Below, piece by piece: positions 17,686 to 27,492 of a DNA stretch of 64,000 bases. The notes beneath the pieces are model-generated. The model did not search any database and was not told the DNA's origin. It saw only the letters and a program-made list of their open reading frames with translations. The position numbers were made by a program, and so were the translations under genes. Each line of letters opens with the position of its first letter. The stretch's first letter is position 1. Origin of the DNA: Metabacillus halosaccharovorans (GTDB lineage: Bacteria; Bacillota; Bacilli; Bacillales; Bacillaceae); assembly GCF_002019635.1 (NCBI RefSeq), contig NZ_KV917371.1, forward strand, positions 1,842,001 through 1,906,000, in the 5' to 3' direction.

Positions 17686-18279
17686 CTAAATCCATTTTTT
17701 TAACACAGCTTCCAGCTGGGTTTGTGTATTTTCTAAGGAACCGTTATTATCAATTATTTCATCAGCAAGTTTTCGTTTATCTTTTAAAGGAAGTTGTGAT
17801 TGGATACGTAGTTTTGCCTCCGCCTCGGTATAACCATTTCGTTGCATTAACCGCTCTAATTGAGTTTGTTCATCTACATATACAAGAAGTGTTTTATCCA
17901 CCATATAGGTCAACTTGCTTTCAAATAATAATGGAATATCCAGGACAGCTGCACGCGATCCTTGTTTTCTTTCTTTTTCTACTTGTAGAAGCATTTCTTT
18001 ACGTACTTCAGGGTGAACAATCTTATTTAGTTGTTCTCTCCTCTTATGATCACTAAAAATCAAAGCACCTAACTTCCCACGATCCAGAGTATGGTCCTGT
18101 TGTAAAATGTCCACACCAAAAACATCAACAATTTGATTATACGCGGGTTTTCCTATTTCAACGACATCCCTTGAGATTTCATCAGCATCTACAACTGTTA
18201 TTCCTAACTTTTTTATCATGTTTGAAACCGTACTTTTTCCGCTTGCTATTCCACCTGTTAATCCAATGACAACTGTCAC
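17686..18279 (-). CDS. coaE: Dephospho-CoA kinase
   Basis: CoaE catalyses the last step of coenzyme A synthesis: ATP-dependent phosphorylation of the 3'-OH of dephospho-CoA. The P-loop GLTGGIASGKSTVSN is at residues 6-20, followed by DADEISRDVV and the lid/CoA region VLDIPLLFESKL. At 197 residues it is full length. The start is GTG (18279), with GGAGG 9 nt upstream. It lies 19 bp after ytaF in the same direction, in the order mutM-ytaF-coaE seen in B. subtilis. Confidence 0.97.
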   Translation of the reverse strand: MTVVIGLTGGIASGKSTVSNMIKKLGITVVDADEISRDVVEIGKPAYNQIVDVFGVDILQQDHTLDRGKLGALIFSDHKRREQLNKIVHPEVRKEMLLQVEKERKQGSRAAVLDIPLLFESKLTYMVDKTLLVYVDEQTQLERLMQRNGYTEAEAKLRIQSQLPLKDKRKLADEIIDNNGSLENTQTQLEAVLKKWI

Positions 18280-18298
18280 AGCATTTTGCCTCCATCAT

Positions 18299-18937
18299 TT
18301 ATAGTTTCCATATACCTATCATAATGAGAATGATCCCCGGAAGGCAAGAGAATTTATCTACCCATGAAAATCTTGAAAAAATATGCCCGGATTTAATTCC
18401 TATCGAAACAAAAAGAGAGCTCATACACGCTACCAATACACTCATAATAATTGGCGAATACCCCAATAAAGCAGCTCCAATTCCAGCACCAAAGGCATCT
18501 AAAGATAATGCCAACCCAAGTAAAAATGCTTCAATTCCTGTAATTGTTCCTGATTTATCAATATCTGCTGTCATCGGCTTTCTAAGTATATTAATGACAA
18601 TACCAAGGGTTTTAATTTCAAAGTTTATGATCGTTTTCTCAACTTCTTCTTCCTCTCCGCTTTCCTTTGAGGGTCGAAAAAATTGATATAAAACCCATGC
18701 CCCAATCAGCATTAAAATAAATCCGCCAAGCTTTTCGGTAATATAAATAGGGAAAATCCTTGTTAACACCTCACCAAGAAACATAGCCCCTAGCATAGTT
18801 CCTGCAGAACAACACGCAATAATCAATATCGACTTTAAGGGGATTCTCATTTTCCTCATTCCATACGTAAATCCAACTGAAAAACTATCTAAACTAACTG
18901 CGAATGCTAATAACAAAAGTGAAGTATATTGAAACAT
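18299..18937 (-). CDS. ytaF: Sporulation-associated membrane protein YtaF (MntP-like)
   Basis: A 212-residue membrane protein with about six segments in two repeated halves: LLLLAFAVSLDSFSVGFTYG near the N-terminus and FLLGLALSLDAFGAGIGAALLG in the second half. These paired SLDSFSVG/SLDAFGAG motifs place it with the MntP-type putative manganese efflux superfamily. Family members named YtaF are linked to sporulation in B. subtilis, but no transport substrate has been shown. The linker contains an acidic run (ESGEEEEVEK). Confidence 0.92.
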   Translation of the reverse strand: MFQYTSLLLLAFAVSLDSFSVGFTYGMRKMRIPLKSILIIACCSAGTMLGAMFLGEVLTRIFPIYITEKLGGFILMLIGAWVLYQFFRPSKESGEEEEVEKTIINFEIKTLGIVINILRKPMTADIDKSGTITGIEAFLLGLALSLDAFGAGIGAALLGYSPIIMSVLVACMSSLFVSIGIKSGHIFSRFSWVDKFSCLPGIILIMIGIWKL

Positions 18938-19065
18938 ACAGGTCTAGCCCCTTCCTTCTGATTGCTAACATAGTGTATGATAAACGCCTAGAGAATGTTA
19001 AAGAAGAAAGTATTTTTTTCGATATGGGCTACCTTATGTTTTCTGCTCACTAATTAGAATCGCAG

Positions 19066-19108
19066 AAAAAAGGGTAAAGACATCTTTTTGATATCTTTAC
19101 CCTTTTTT
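19066..19108 (-). terminator. Terminator after mutM
   Basis: On the minus strand GGGTAAAGATATC... pairs with GATGTCTTTACCC and a T-run follows; it overlaps the mutM stop codon. Confidence 0.9.
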
Positions 19109-19931
19109 ATTTTTGGCATGTTGAACAATAATGTGTCCCACGTCCACCAACAACAGTTTTCGTTAAAATCCGCCCACATTTTTTACATGGTTCATTTGTC
19201 CGCCCATAAACATATAGCTGAAGCTGAAACATCCCAATCTCACCTTGTGTGTTTACGTAAGATCGAATCGTGCTGCCCCCTTGTGCAACGGCCTCATTAA
19301 GAGTGTTGACAATTTCATTGTGTAAATGTTCAATTTCTTGATTCGATAATTGCCCAGCTGTTCGCTCTGGGTTTATTCCCGCTCTGAATAAAGCTTCATC
19401 TACATAAATATTGCCAAGTCCTACAACGACTGATTGATCAAGTAAAGCGGTTTTGATTTTACGAGATGTTTTCGCTAATCGTTCTTTAAGATATTCTTTG
19501 GTAAATTGTGTTGAAAAAGGTTCAGGGCCTAACTGAGAAAGAGGAGGATATTGCTCCTCTTCTCCTTTTTTAAATAAATGCATAGTACCAAATTTTCTTA
19601 CGTCCCGATACCTAAGCTCTGTGTTGTCTGTAAATGTAAACAACACATGTGTATGTTTTTCTACTTCATCATTAGCCGAGAATAAACCATACCTTCCTTC
19701 CATCCTTAAGTGAGATACAAGGACATAGTCATCCAAAATAAATTTTAAAAATTTTCCTCTCCGATTCACATCATGAATGGTTTGACCTGCTAATGCATCT
19801 TTAAACTGTTCAATTTCATCAGGTTTTTTGATCATTTTTGGCCAATGGATAGAAACCTTTTTTATTGTTTTACCTTTTACAAGTTCAATCAGTGTTCTTC
19901 GCACTGTTTCAACCTCTGGTAATTCAGGCAT
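19107..19931 (-). CDS. mutM: Formamidopyrimidine-DNA glycosylase
   Basis: MutM (Fpg) removes 8-oxoguanine and ring-opened purines and cuts the resulting abasic site. The catalytic N-terminus MPELPEVETVRRTL (Pro2 nucleophile, Glu3) is intact. The H2TH region contains GLGNIYVDEALFRAGI with the damage-contact Lys upstream (IKTALLDQSVV). The C-terminal zinc finger is CKKCGRILTKTVVGGRGTHYCSTC. Length (274) is normal. It is 26 bp after polA, forming a base-excision repair unit as in B. subtilis. Confidence 0.98.
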   Translation of the reverse strand: MPELPEVETVRRTLIELVKGKTIKKVSIHWPKMIKKPDEIEQFKDALAGQTIHDVNRRGKFLKFILDDYVLVSHLRMEGRYGLFSANDEVEKHTHVLFTFTDNTELRYRDVRKFGTMHLFKKGEEEQYPPLSQLGPEPFSTQFTKEYLKERLAKTSRKIKTALLDQSVVVGLGNIYVDEALFRAGINPERTAGQLSNQEIEHLHNEIVNTLNEAVAQGGSTIRSYVNTQGEIGMFQLQLYVYGRTNEPCKKCGRILTKTVVGGRGTHYCSTCQK

Positions 19932-19957
19932 GTACTCACATCCTTTTAGAATAAAGT

Positions 19958-22585
19958 TTATTTCGCATCATACCATGAGTTTCCATAAGAATAATCTACT
20001 TTTAGAGGTACTTTTAATTCAACAGCATTTTCCATTACCTCTGGAACAACTTTTTCAAGAATAGCTACTTCCTCTTTTGGAGCTTCAAATATCAATTCAT
20101 CATGTACCTGTAACAATAATTTCGTTTGCAGGTTTTCTTTTTTTAATCTTTCGGCCATATCAATCATAGCTTTCTTAATTATATCAGCTGCACTCCCTTG
20201 TATAGGTGTGTTCATTGCCGTTCTTTCTGCAAAGCTGCGAAGATTAAAATTGCGGCTAGTAATTTCCGGTATATATCTTCTTCTTTGGAGCAGTGTTTTA
20301 ACATAGCCTTTATCTCTTGCATCAGCAACAATATCTTCCATGTATTCCTGAACTCCAACGAATGATTCCAGATAGCGCTTAATGAATTCTCCTGCTTCTT
20401 TACGAGTAATTCCTAAGTTTTGTGAAAGTCCAAAATCACTTATTCCATACACAATACCAAAGTTAACTGCTTTCGCTTGTCTCCTCATATTTGAGGTAAC
20501 TTGATCTTCTGATACATGGAAAACATCCATTGCAGTTTTTGTATGAATATCTAAGTCATTTTGGAATGCATCTACTAAATTTTTATCGTTCGCAATATGT
20601 GCTAATACTCTCAGCTCAATTTGTGAGTAATCTGCTGCAAAAATGACCCAATCCTTCTCAGATGGAACAAATGCCTGCCGAATCTTTTTCCCTTCCTCTA
20701 AGCGGATTGGAATGTTTTGGAGATTAGGATCTATTGAGCTAAGTCTGCCTGTCGTCGTTAATACTTGATTAAATCTTGTGTGAATTTTTTGCGTATCTTT
20801 GTGAACAACCTTTAGTAAGCCCTCAATATATGTAGATTGTAACTTCCCAAGTTGCCGGTAATGGAGAATATCCTTTACAATCTCATGTTTATCTTCAAGC
20901 TTTTCTAATACATCCGCAGAAGTTGAATATCCAGTCTTTGTTTTTTTCACAACAGGCAGATTTAATTTTTCGAATAAAATGACACCAAGCTGTTTTGGCG
21001 AATTAATATTAAAGGCTTCTCCTGCATGGGCATAAATACTCTCTTCTAATGTCTTTAACTGATCAGTAAGGTTTTTTCCCATTGTTTTCAATCGATCCAC
21101 ATCCACTTTAACACCAGTTGCTTCCATTTCGGCAAGTATTAATGATAAAGGCATCTCTAAATCATATAAAAGAGCAGATTGATCATTTTCTTCTAATTGA
21201 TTAATAAGCTTTTCCTTTAAATCAGACATAGCTAGTCCTTTTCGAACAAGATGCTCTCCTACCTGATCATCACCTGGTATAGAACGCTTTGCTCCTTTAC
21301 CGTACACAACCTCGTCATGTTGGACAACGAATACTCCATGTGCTTTTGAGACACTTGCTACATCCTCGAAGGTAGCAGAAGGATTTAATAAATACGCCGC
21401 AATTAATATATCAAAGTTAATTCCTTTTAATGAAATCCCTTTCCATCTAAGAGCTACAGTTGTTTTCTTCCCATCATAGACTGTTTTCTTCTTTGTTTCA
21501 TCTTCTGCCCATTCTTTGAATTGAGCAGAATTTAAAGCTAACTCCGCAGGTATGAAGTAATGTCCTTGTTGATTTATGATCGAGAAGCCTATAATATCAG
21601 CTTGATGATAGCTATCCTCTAAAACCTCTGCATAAAGAGTAGCTTCATCCGATAAAATTTCTTGTGAGAACTCACTGACAACTTCAAAACTGATCTCTTC
21701 TATTTCCTCCTCTTCAGCAGCATCCGTTCCTATTTTTTCTAATAAAGAATTAAAACCTAATTCTTTGAACAGCTCTGTAACCTTTTTAGAATCAAACCCC
21801 TCATAGTGAGCTTCATCCAGTCCAATAGCAATCGGTGCTTCACAGTCTATGGTAGCGAGTTTTTTACTCATTAATGCTTGGTCGCGATTTTCCTCAAGTT
21901 TTTCTTTAAGCTTTTTCCCACTGACCTTGTCAATTGACCCTAGAACATTTTCCAATGATGTAAACTCTGTTAACAGCTTAATTGCTGTTTTTTCTCCTAC
22001 GCCAGGAACTCCCGGTATATTATCAGACGTATCACCCATTAAGCCCTTCATATCAATGATTTGCTCTGGTGTTAGGCCATACTTTTCCTGTACAAACTCC
22101 GGCGTATATGAATCCACATCTGTAATACCCTTTTTCGTAATATCCACAGTTATTTTGTCAGTTACTAATTGTGTTAAATCTTTATCTCCAGAAATAACCT
22201 TAACTTCATAGCCGTCCTTCTCAGCTTGTCTTGATAATGTCCCGATAATATCATCTGCTTCATAATTTTCCAATTCATATCTTGATACTTGGTAAGCATC
22301 CAACAGCTCCCGGATAAACGGAAATTGCTCTGATAATTCAGGAGGAGTTTTTTGTCTTCCTCCCTTATACTCTTGGAAGGTCTCGTGTCTAAATGTTGTT
22401 TTTCCTGCATCAAATGCAACAAGCATATGTGATGGCCTTTCATCCTCAAGAATCTTCATCAATATCATCGTAAACCCGTAAATCGCATTCGTATGTACAC
22501 CTTTATCATTGTTTAGTAAAGGTAATGCAAAAAAAGCACGATAAGCGATACTATTCCCATCAATTAATACTAGCTTTTTTGTCAA
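19958..22585 (-). CDS. polA: DNA polymerase I
   Basis: PolA fills repair gaps and removes Okazaki RNA primers. The 875-residue protein has the 5' nuclease domain (LVLIDGNSIAYRAFFALPLL to about 290), a central 3'-5' exonuclease-like domain and the polymerase domain (motif A ADYSQIELRVLAH, motif B RRQAKAVNFGIVYG, motif C VHDELIFEAP). The central domain lacks the catalytic acidic motif of E. coli Pol I, as is usual in Bacillus. I use TTG 22585, with AGAGGAGG 7 nt upstream; the frame is open to 22627, but those extra residues do not match the family. Confidence 0.97.
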   Translation of the reverse strand: MTKKLVLIDGNSIAYRAFFALPLLNNDKGVHTNAIYGFTMILMKILEDERPSHMLVAFDAGKTTFRHETFQEYKGGRQKTPPELSEQFPFIRELLDAYQVSRYELENYEADDIIGTLSRQAEKDGYEVKVISGDKDLTQLVTDKITVDITKKGITDVDSYTPEFVQEKYGLTPEQIIDMKGLMGDTSDNIPGVPGVGEKTAIKLLTEFTSLENVLGSIDKVSGKKLKEKLEENRDQALMSKKLATIDCEAPIAIGLDEAHYEGFDSKKVTELFKELGFNSLLEKIGTDAAEEEEIEEISFEVVSEFSQEILSDEATLYAEVLEDSYHQADIIGFSIINQQGHYFIPAELALNSAQFKEWAEDETKKKTVYDGKKTTVALRWKGISLKGINFDILIAAYLLNPSATFEDVASVSKAHGVFVVQHDEVVYGKGAKRSIPGDDQVGEHLVRKGLAMSDLKEKLINQLEENDQSALLYDLEMPLSLILAEMEATGVKVDVDRLKTMGKNLTDQLKTLEESIYAHAGEAFNINSPKQLGVILFEKLNLPVVKKTKTGYSTSADVLEKLEDKHEIVKDILHYRQLGKLQSTYIEGLLKVVHKDTQKIHTRFNQVLTTTGRLSSIDPNLQNIPIRLEEGKKIRQAFVPSEKDWVIFAADYSQIELRVLAHIANDKNLVDAFQNDLDIHTKTAMDVFHVSEDQVTSNMRRQAKAVNFGIVYGISDFGLSQNLGITRKEAGEFIKRYLESFVGVQEYMEDIVADARDKGYVKTLLQRRRYIPEITSRNFNLRSFAERTAMNTPIQGSAADIIKKAMIDMAERLKKENLQTKLLLQVHDELIFEAPKEEVAILEKVVPEVMENAVELKVPLKVDYSYGNSWYDAK

Positions 22586-22649
22586 TCCTTTTCCTCCTCT
22601 ATTCATGCGAAAAATAATAATTCGCAAGCTTTCATTTTTTTACGTATGT

Positions 22650-22712
22650 AAAAACCCTGATTCTCCACTTCTATTTTATCATGACTACAAATAGAAAGGA
22701 AAACCAGGGCTC
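22650..22712 (-). terminator. Long hairpin after hflC
   Basis: On the minus strand CCCTGGTT...TTTCTATTT pairs with AAATAGAA...AATCAGGG around a 13-nt loop, with internal mismatches, and is followed by TTTTT. It is a probable intrinsic terminator between hflC and polA. Confidence 0.75.
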
Positions 22713-22755
22713 TATTCACATGTTTATTGCATTTTAACGGTTAGTAAGTCTCACT

Positions 22756-23685
22756 TTATTGTACTCCCTTTAGCAAACTTGCATAAGGTGAATCGAATGG
22801 AATGATGATGACTGTTTCTTCATCGATGGTTTGTTTATAAGATTGTAATGTCCTGTACATTTCATAGAATGCAGGATCCTTTGAATAAGCAGTATTATAA
22901 ATTTTTGCTGCTTCTTTTTCTCCTTCACTTCGAATAACCTCAGCATCAGCCTCTGCCTTAGCAAGCATTTCTTTTACTTCTCGATCTGTTTCAGCTATGA
23001 TACTATTTTTTTCGGCATCCCCTTTAGATAAATAACCCTGTGCAGTTGATTCACGTTCCGAGATCATTCTCGTAAATACAGATTCTTCATTTTCTGAAGG
23101 AAGGTCAGTTCTCTTCATTCGAACATCTTTAACAACAATCCCATAGTTACCTTGTTCAAGCAGATTGTTAACGATATCTGTTACTTTGTCATTTAAGCTG
23201 CCTCTTGAAGACTTTTCATCATTGATAATTTCATCGTAATTTAATTGTCCTAATTCAGAACGAACAGTAGAGAATACATATTCAGCCATTTTTGTTTCAG
23301 CATTAACAATTGATCTTGCATTTGAAATCATTTTCTTAGGATCCTCTATTCTCCAAACAGTGTAATTATCTATAATAAGTCGCTTTTTGTCCTTTGTATT
23401 TATTTCTGCTTCTTCTACATCATAGGTCATTTGATATTTAGGTAGAGTAGTGACCGATTGAATAAAAGGAATCTTAAAATTCAGGCCCGGTTCCTCAATA
23501 ATACGGACAACTTCACCAAATTGACGCACAACTTTATATTCATTTTCTTTCACAATAAATAAGTTTGTTAGAATAACGACAAGAAGTGCAATAAAGATTA
23601 GAAAAATCACTCCTGCCCGAAGATATCCCTTAAATGTGAAGGACGTTTTTTTCTCTTCCATATTTACAACATTATCATTGGCCAT
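22756..23685 (-). CDS. hflC: SPFH/band-7 protein HflC
   Basis: A 309-residue membrane protein with one N-terminal segment (AGVIFLIFIALLVVILTNLF) followed by the band-7 domain (ENEYKVVRQFGEVVRIIEEPGLNFKIPF) and a coiled coil rich in A, E and K (ADAEVIRSEGEKEAAKIY). HflC and HflK form a cage that restricts access to the FtsH protease. The gene overlaps the hflK end by 11 bp. I prefer ATG 23685 (AAGGAAG 8 nt upstream) over GTG 23694. B. subtilis 168 has no hflKC between phoR and polA, so this pair is an addition. Confidence 0.92.
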   Translation of the reverse strand: MANDNVVNMEEKKTSFTFKGYLRAGVIFLIFIALLVVILTNLFIVKENEYKVVRQFGEVVRIIEEPGLNFKIPFIQSVTTLPKYQMTYDVEEAEINTKDKKRLIIDNYTVWRIEDPKKMISNARSIVNAETKMAEYVFSTVRSELGQLNYDEIINDEKSSRGSLNDKVTDIVNNLLEQGNYGIVVKDVRMKRTDLPSENEESVFTRMISERESTAQGYLSKGDAEKNSIIAETDREVKEMLAKAEADAEVIRSEGEKEAAKIYNTAYSKDPAFYEMYRTLQSYKQTIDEETVIIIPFDSPYASLLKGVQ

Positions 23686-24652
23686 TCGTTTCACTTCCTT
23701 CCTGCTCAGTTGGTGCTACAGGTTTTGTTGCCGTTCCATCTTTGATCGGTAAATACTTCATTGTGTTTCCGTTGTCCTCCATAATGTAGATTTCTGCATT
23801 AGGAAGCACTTGATCGATTGTTTCTAATACTAAACGTTTTTTTGTAATATCCTTTGCGTTTACATATTCATTATAAATAGCATTAAACTGCGCTACATCA
23901 CCGCGGGCTTCTTCCATACGGGCAGCTTTATCACCTTCAGCTGAAGACATAATGGCAGCCTTTTCCCCCTGTGCCTCTTCTGTTCGTTTGTTACGGTATT
24001 TATTTGCTTCATTCTTCCTTGTATTCATTGTTTCACGTGCATCAGTAACATTTGTAAATGCTTTTCTTACTTCTTCATTAGGTAAATCAACATCTTGTAA
24101 TTTAACTGCTAAAATTGTAATCCCAATATCATATTCTTCGACTAAAGTAGTTAATAATTCTTGAACTTGCTTTTCAATTTCTACTTTTCCCGATGTTAAG
24201 GCATTATCTATTGTTGAGCTGCCGATAATGCTCCTCAAACTCGCAGAAGTAGCATCCTCAAGCATTTCCGTTGGATTTTCTGCATTAAATAAGTATTTGC
24301 CCGGTTCAGTAATTTTCCATTGAACAACCATATCTGCTAAAACAATATTTTCGTCACCTGTAATCATTTTGGTTTCTTTTGGAAAGTCCTCTACCTCTCC
24401 GTCTTCTGTTTCTTTATAGCCAAACTGAAGACTAAAGGTTTCTTTTGATAGAACTTCTACTGACTGAATCGGCCACGGATATTTAAAATGTAAGCCCGGC
24501 TCGCTTACACCTTCTTCAACTTCACCAAGTGTAATCATAACTGCTTGTTCTGATTCATCAACGGTATACCATGAAGTAAATGCAACAATTGCTAAAACAA
24601 TAATTAATAAGGCAAAGCTGATGATGGAAAAAATCCTTTTCAAACTTAACAT
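23675..24652 (-). CDS. hflK: SPFH/band-7 protein HflK
   Basis: A 325-residue protein with one N-terminal membrane segment (IISFALLIIVLAIVAFTSWY), the HflK-type band-7 domain (SEQAVMITLGEVEEGVSEPGLHFKYPWP) and a helical C-terminal region ending in a polar tail. It pairs with HflC as an FtsH modulator. It lacks the long Gly/Pro-rich N-terminus of E. coli HflK. ATG 24652 follows AGGGGGAGAC; a GTG at 24673 is less likely. A SigW-type promoter lies 49-76 bp upstream, suggesting induction by envelope stress. Confidence 0.92.
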   Translation of the reverse strand: MLSLKRIFSIISFALLIIVLAIVAFTSWYTVDESEQAVMITLGEVEEGVSEPGLHFKYPWPIQSVEVLSKETFSLQFGYKETEDGEVEDFPKETKMITGDENIVLADMVVQWKITEPGKYLFNAENPTEMLEDATSASLRSIIGSSTIDNALTSGKVEIEKQVQELLTTLVEEYDIGITILAVKLQDVDLPNEEVRKAFTNVTDARETMNTRKNEANKYRNKRTEEAQGEKAAIMSSAEGDKAARMEEARGDVAQFNAIYNEYVNAKDITKKRLVLETIDQVLPNAEIYIMEDNGNTMKYLPIKDGTATKPVAPTEQEGSETNGQ

Positions 24653-24700
24653 GTCTCCCCCTACCTTTCTCACGTACTTCTATTCTATTGTGATACTATA

Positions 24701-24728
24701 CATACGATTACATTTCAAAAAGGTTTCA
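24701..24728 (-). promoter_or_regulatory. SigW-type promoter of hflK-hflC
   Basis: On the minus strand TGAAAC (24723-24728) and CGTATG (24701-24706) are separated by 16 bp, a near-exact match to the SigW consensus TGAAAC-N16-CGTA. Confidence 0.75.
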
Positions 24729-24853
24729 AATATTTCATACTTATGGATCGTCTGTCATAATCCAAGAATTAATTCATTGAGAAAGACTACTATATAGGGG
24801 GGAGTCCACTAAGCATTGCCATTATACTGATAATGAAATTAAGCCGTTTAAAC

Positions 24854-24886
24854 AAAAAAAGGGACGTAAGTACATGACTTACGTCC
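24854..24886 (-). terminator. Terminator after phoR
   Basis: On the minus strand GGACGTAAGT/ACTTACGTCC with a 5-nt loop is followed by T7. It ends the phoPR transcript ahead of hflK. Confidence 0.9.
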
Positions 24887-25010
24887 AAAAGATTGGCTCC
24901 TTGGATGAAGGGGTTTTCACTTAGTATAATACCAACCTTTTATTAAGCAATCTTAAATTTGATGTAAATTAATTGTAAAGTATGTCGAAAATATAAATTA
25001 TTTAGTTGAA

Positions 25011-26780
25011 TTAAGGTAGGAGGTCTATTTTTTTATTTAATTTCACCGTAAAGGTTGTTCCTTTTCCAACTTCACTTTGAACACTAATCTGTCCCTTGTG
25101 TGCCTCAACTAAATGTTTAACAATCGCAAGTCCTAAACCGGTTCCCCCTGAATTTCTGCTTCTTGCGCGGTCAACACGGTAGAACCGTTCAAAAATTCTT
25201 GGTATTTCTTCGCTCTTAATCCCAATACCTGTATCAGACACGGTTACAAGTGCAAAATTATCTTGTTTTTCAACCCTTACACTAACAGATCCACCCTGTG
25301 GTGTATAGGTCAGAGCATTGTTAATTAAATTAATGAAAATTTGTTTTAAGCGATAGATATCGCCTTCAATATAAGTTAAATTATCGGGAAGAATCATGTT
25401 TAATTCAACATTTTTTTCTTTCGCTTTACTTTCAAGTATGACTGAAATGTCCTCCAATATTTCTCTTAGATCACAAGGTTGGATAGAGAGAAGAAAGCCT
25501 TGCTGCTCAATTTTCGAAAGATCTAATAAATCTTGAATTAACGTTTGAAGGCGATCACTTTCTTTCAAAATAATTGAAAGAAAGTATTCAGCTGTTTGTT
25601 TGTCACTAAGAGCCCCGTCTAATAATGTTTCACTAAACCCTTTTATAGAAGTAATAGGCGTTTTTAATTCATGTGAGACATTTGCAACAAAGTCTTTTCT
25701 CATTTGCTCCAATTTTTTCAATTCAGTAATATCATGGAAAACAAGAACAATTCCTTTCCACTCATCATTTGTACCGATAATTGGTGCGCCATACACTTCA
25801 AAATGTCTTCGCTCTATCTTAATTGGAAGGTGTAATTGTTTTCGGACTTTTACTTCTGTCATAAATATTTCTTCCACAATTTCAATGATTTCCTGATGCT
25901 CAAATGCGTCATGATACAATTGATAAAGAAAGCTAGCCGAATCAACCTCAAAAAGTTCCTTATATGCTCTATTAACTAAATTTATGTACCCTCTTCCATC
26001 AATTAAAATGAGGCCGCTCCCCATATTTTCAATGAGTGTTTGTAGTCGATCCTGTTGCATTTCTTGTGCCCTTGTCATGTCTTGAAGATTTCTGGCCAGT
26101 ATATTAATTGACTGGCTTAACATACCTGTTTCATCAAGATGGTCTTCGTATGTACGCGCCTTATAATTTCCTTTTGCCAGCTCCATTGCCACCTTTGTTG
26201 CTGATTCAATTGGACGTGTAAATTGCGCAGTAATACGCACACCTATTAAAAGGATAATAATAAACGCGATACCTAAGCAGGCTACAAGTATCATCCACAA
26301 CTGGTTATTCACTTTTGTTAATGAATCTACAGATGAACTAACGATGACGACTCCTTCACTATTCGATCCTTCTTTTATTGGAAACCCATAATACGCAACA
26401 TCTTCTACCTGGTCTGTATAATAATATCCTTTTGTTCGTTCTTTCATGATCGGATATATATTCTCCATTAAACGTTGGTGATCATGACCTTCTTTTAATA
26501 TTCCTGCTTCAAAAATGATTTGTTGTTGATTTGATATAACCGTTATATGTGATGTATATTTTTCTCCCAACTCATCTAGAAGTCCTTCTATCTCTTGATT
26601 TGTTAGATCCTCATTTTTCACAATTGATCGTGTAAGCTCCGCTTCTTTCATCATTTCCTCTTTAAATGAATTTAGATAATAGCTATTAAAGATTTGGCCT
26701 AATAATAACCCTAAACCTACTAACACTGAAACAATTAACGTGATGAGCGCAAATAAGAAACGTGAACGGAACCTATTCAT
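25011..26780 (-). CDS. phoR: Phosphate sensor histidine kinase PhoR
   Basis: PhoR phosphorylates PhoP under phosphate limitation. The 589-residue protein has TM1 (FLFALITLIVSVLVGLGLLLG), an extracytoplasmic domain (about 35-165), TM2 (ILVACLGIAFIIILLIGV), HAMP, PAS (LQTLIENMGSGLILIDGRGY), the HisKA box (FVANVSHELKTPITSIKGF) and HATPase_c (NLINNALTYTPQ, DTGIGI, GGTGLGLAI). It overlaps phoP by 8 bp, so translation is coupled. Likely targets in this window are the pst operon and the Na/Pi cotransporter gene, both of which have Pho-box arrays. Confidence 0.96.
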   Translation of the reverse strand: MNRFRSRFLFALITLIVSVLVGLGLLLGQIFNSYYLNSFKEEMMKEAELTRSIVKNEDLTNQEIEGLLDELGEKYTSHITVISNQQQIIFEAGILKEGHDHQRLMENIYPIMKERTKGYYYTDQVEDVAYYGFPIKEGSNSEGVVIVSSSVDSLTKVNNQLWMILVACLGIAFIIILLIGVRITAQFTRPIESATKVAMELAKGNYKARTYEDHLDETGMLSQSINILARNLQDMTRAQEMQQDRLQTLIENMGSGLILIDGRGYINLVNRAYKELFEVDSASFLYQLYHDAFEHQEIIEIVEEIFMTEVKVRKQLHLPIKIERRHFEVYGAPIIGTNDEWKGIVLVFHDITELKKLEQMRKDFVANVSHELKTPITSIKGFSETLLDGALSDKQTAEYFLSIILKESDRLQTLIQDLLDLSKIEQQGFLLSIQPCDLREILEDISVILESKAKEKNVELNMILPDNLTYIEGDIYRLKQIFINLINNALTYTPQGGSVSVRVEKQDNFALVTVSDTGIGIKSEEIPRIFERFYRVDRARSRNSGGTGLGLAIVKHLVEAHKGQISVQSEVGKGTTFTVKLNKKIDLLP

Positions 26781-27492
26781 TCATCTTAGGCTCCTCAAGC
26801 TTATACCCCAATCCTCTTATTGTTTTTATATATAATGGCTTCTTTGTATTTCTTTCAATTTTTTCTCGCAAATGACTAATGTGTACATCAACAATTCTCG
26901 TGTCTCCTGCAAAATCGTAATTCCAAACAGCACTAAGCAGTTGATCCCTTGTCAGAACACGACCTTTATGCTTAGCCAGGTAAACAAGCAACTCAAATTC
27001 TTTTGGAGTTAAATCCAAACGTTCCTTCCCATAATACGCTTCATAATGATCCGGTAAAACACGTAAATCACCAATTATTATTTGATTTGCGTCCTCAATT
27101 TCTATCGTTTCCGTATCAGCATGTGATTGACTTCTTCTTAGTATAGCTTTTATCCTTGCAACAACCTCTCTTGGACTGAAAGGCTTTGTCATATAATCAT
27201 CTGCACCTAATTCTAAACCTAGTACTTTATCAAATTCATCATCTTTCGCAGTAAGCATAAGAATAGGAACCATAAGTTTCCGCTGACGAAGCTGTTTACA
27301 AACCTCAATTCCATCCATTTTTGGCAGCATTAAATCTAGTACCAGTAAATCAGGTTGTTCTTTTATACATATGTGTAACCCTTCTTCACCATCCATAGCT
27401 GTTAACACATGATAACCTGCTTGTTCTAGGTTATATTTTAATAGGGTTGAAATTGATTGTTCATCATCTACTACTAATATTCTCTTACTCAT
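26773..27492 (-). CDS. phoP: Response regulator PhoP
   Basis: A 239-residue OmpR/PhoB-type regulator. The receiver has the acidic pocket (VVDDEQS), phosphoacceptor Asp in LLVLDLMLPKMDG, and Lys in DDYMTKPFSPREVVARIKA. The winged-helix DNA-binding domain begins near residue 135 (LDLTPKEFELLVYLAKHKGRVLTRDQLLSAVW, RTVDVHISHLREKI-type wing). PhoP binds tandem TT-A-CA repeats at 11-bp spacing, the pattern seen upstream of pstS and nptA here. GGAGG precedes ATG. Confidence 0.97.
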   Translation of the reverse strand: MSKRILVVDDEQSISTLLKYNLEQAGYHVLTAMDGEEGLHICIKEQPDLLVLDLMLPKMDGIEVCKQLRQRKLMVPILMLTAKDDEFDKVLGLELGADDYMTKPFSPREVVARIKAILRRSQSHADTETIEIEDANQIIIGDLRVLPDHYEAYYGKERLDLTPKEFELLVYLAKHKGRVLTRDQLLSAVWNYDFAGDTRIVDVHISHLREKIERNTKKPLYIKTIRGLGYKLEEPKMNE

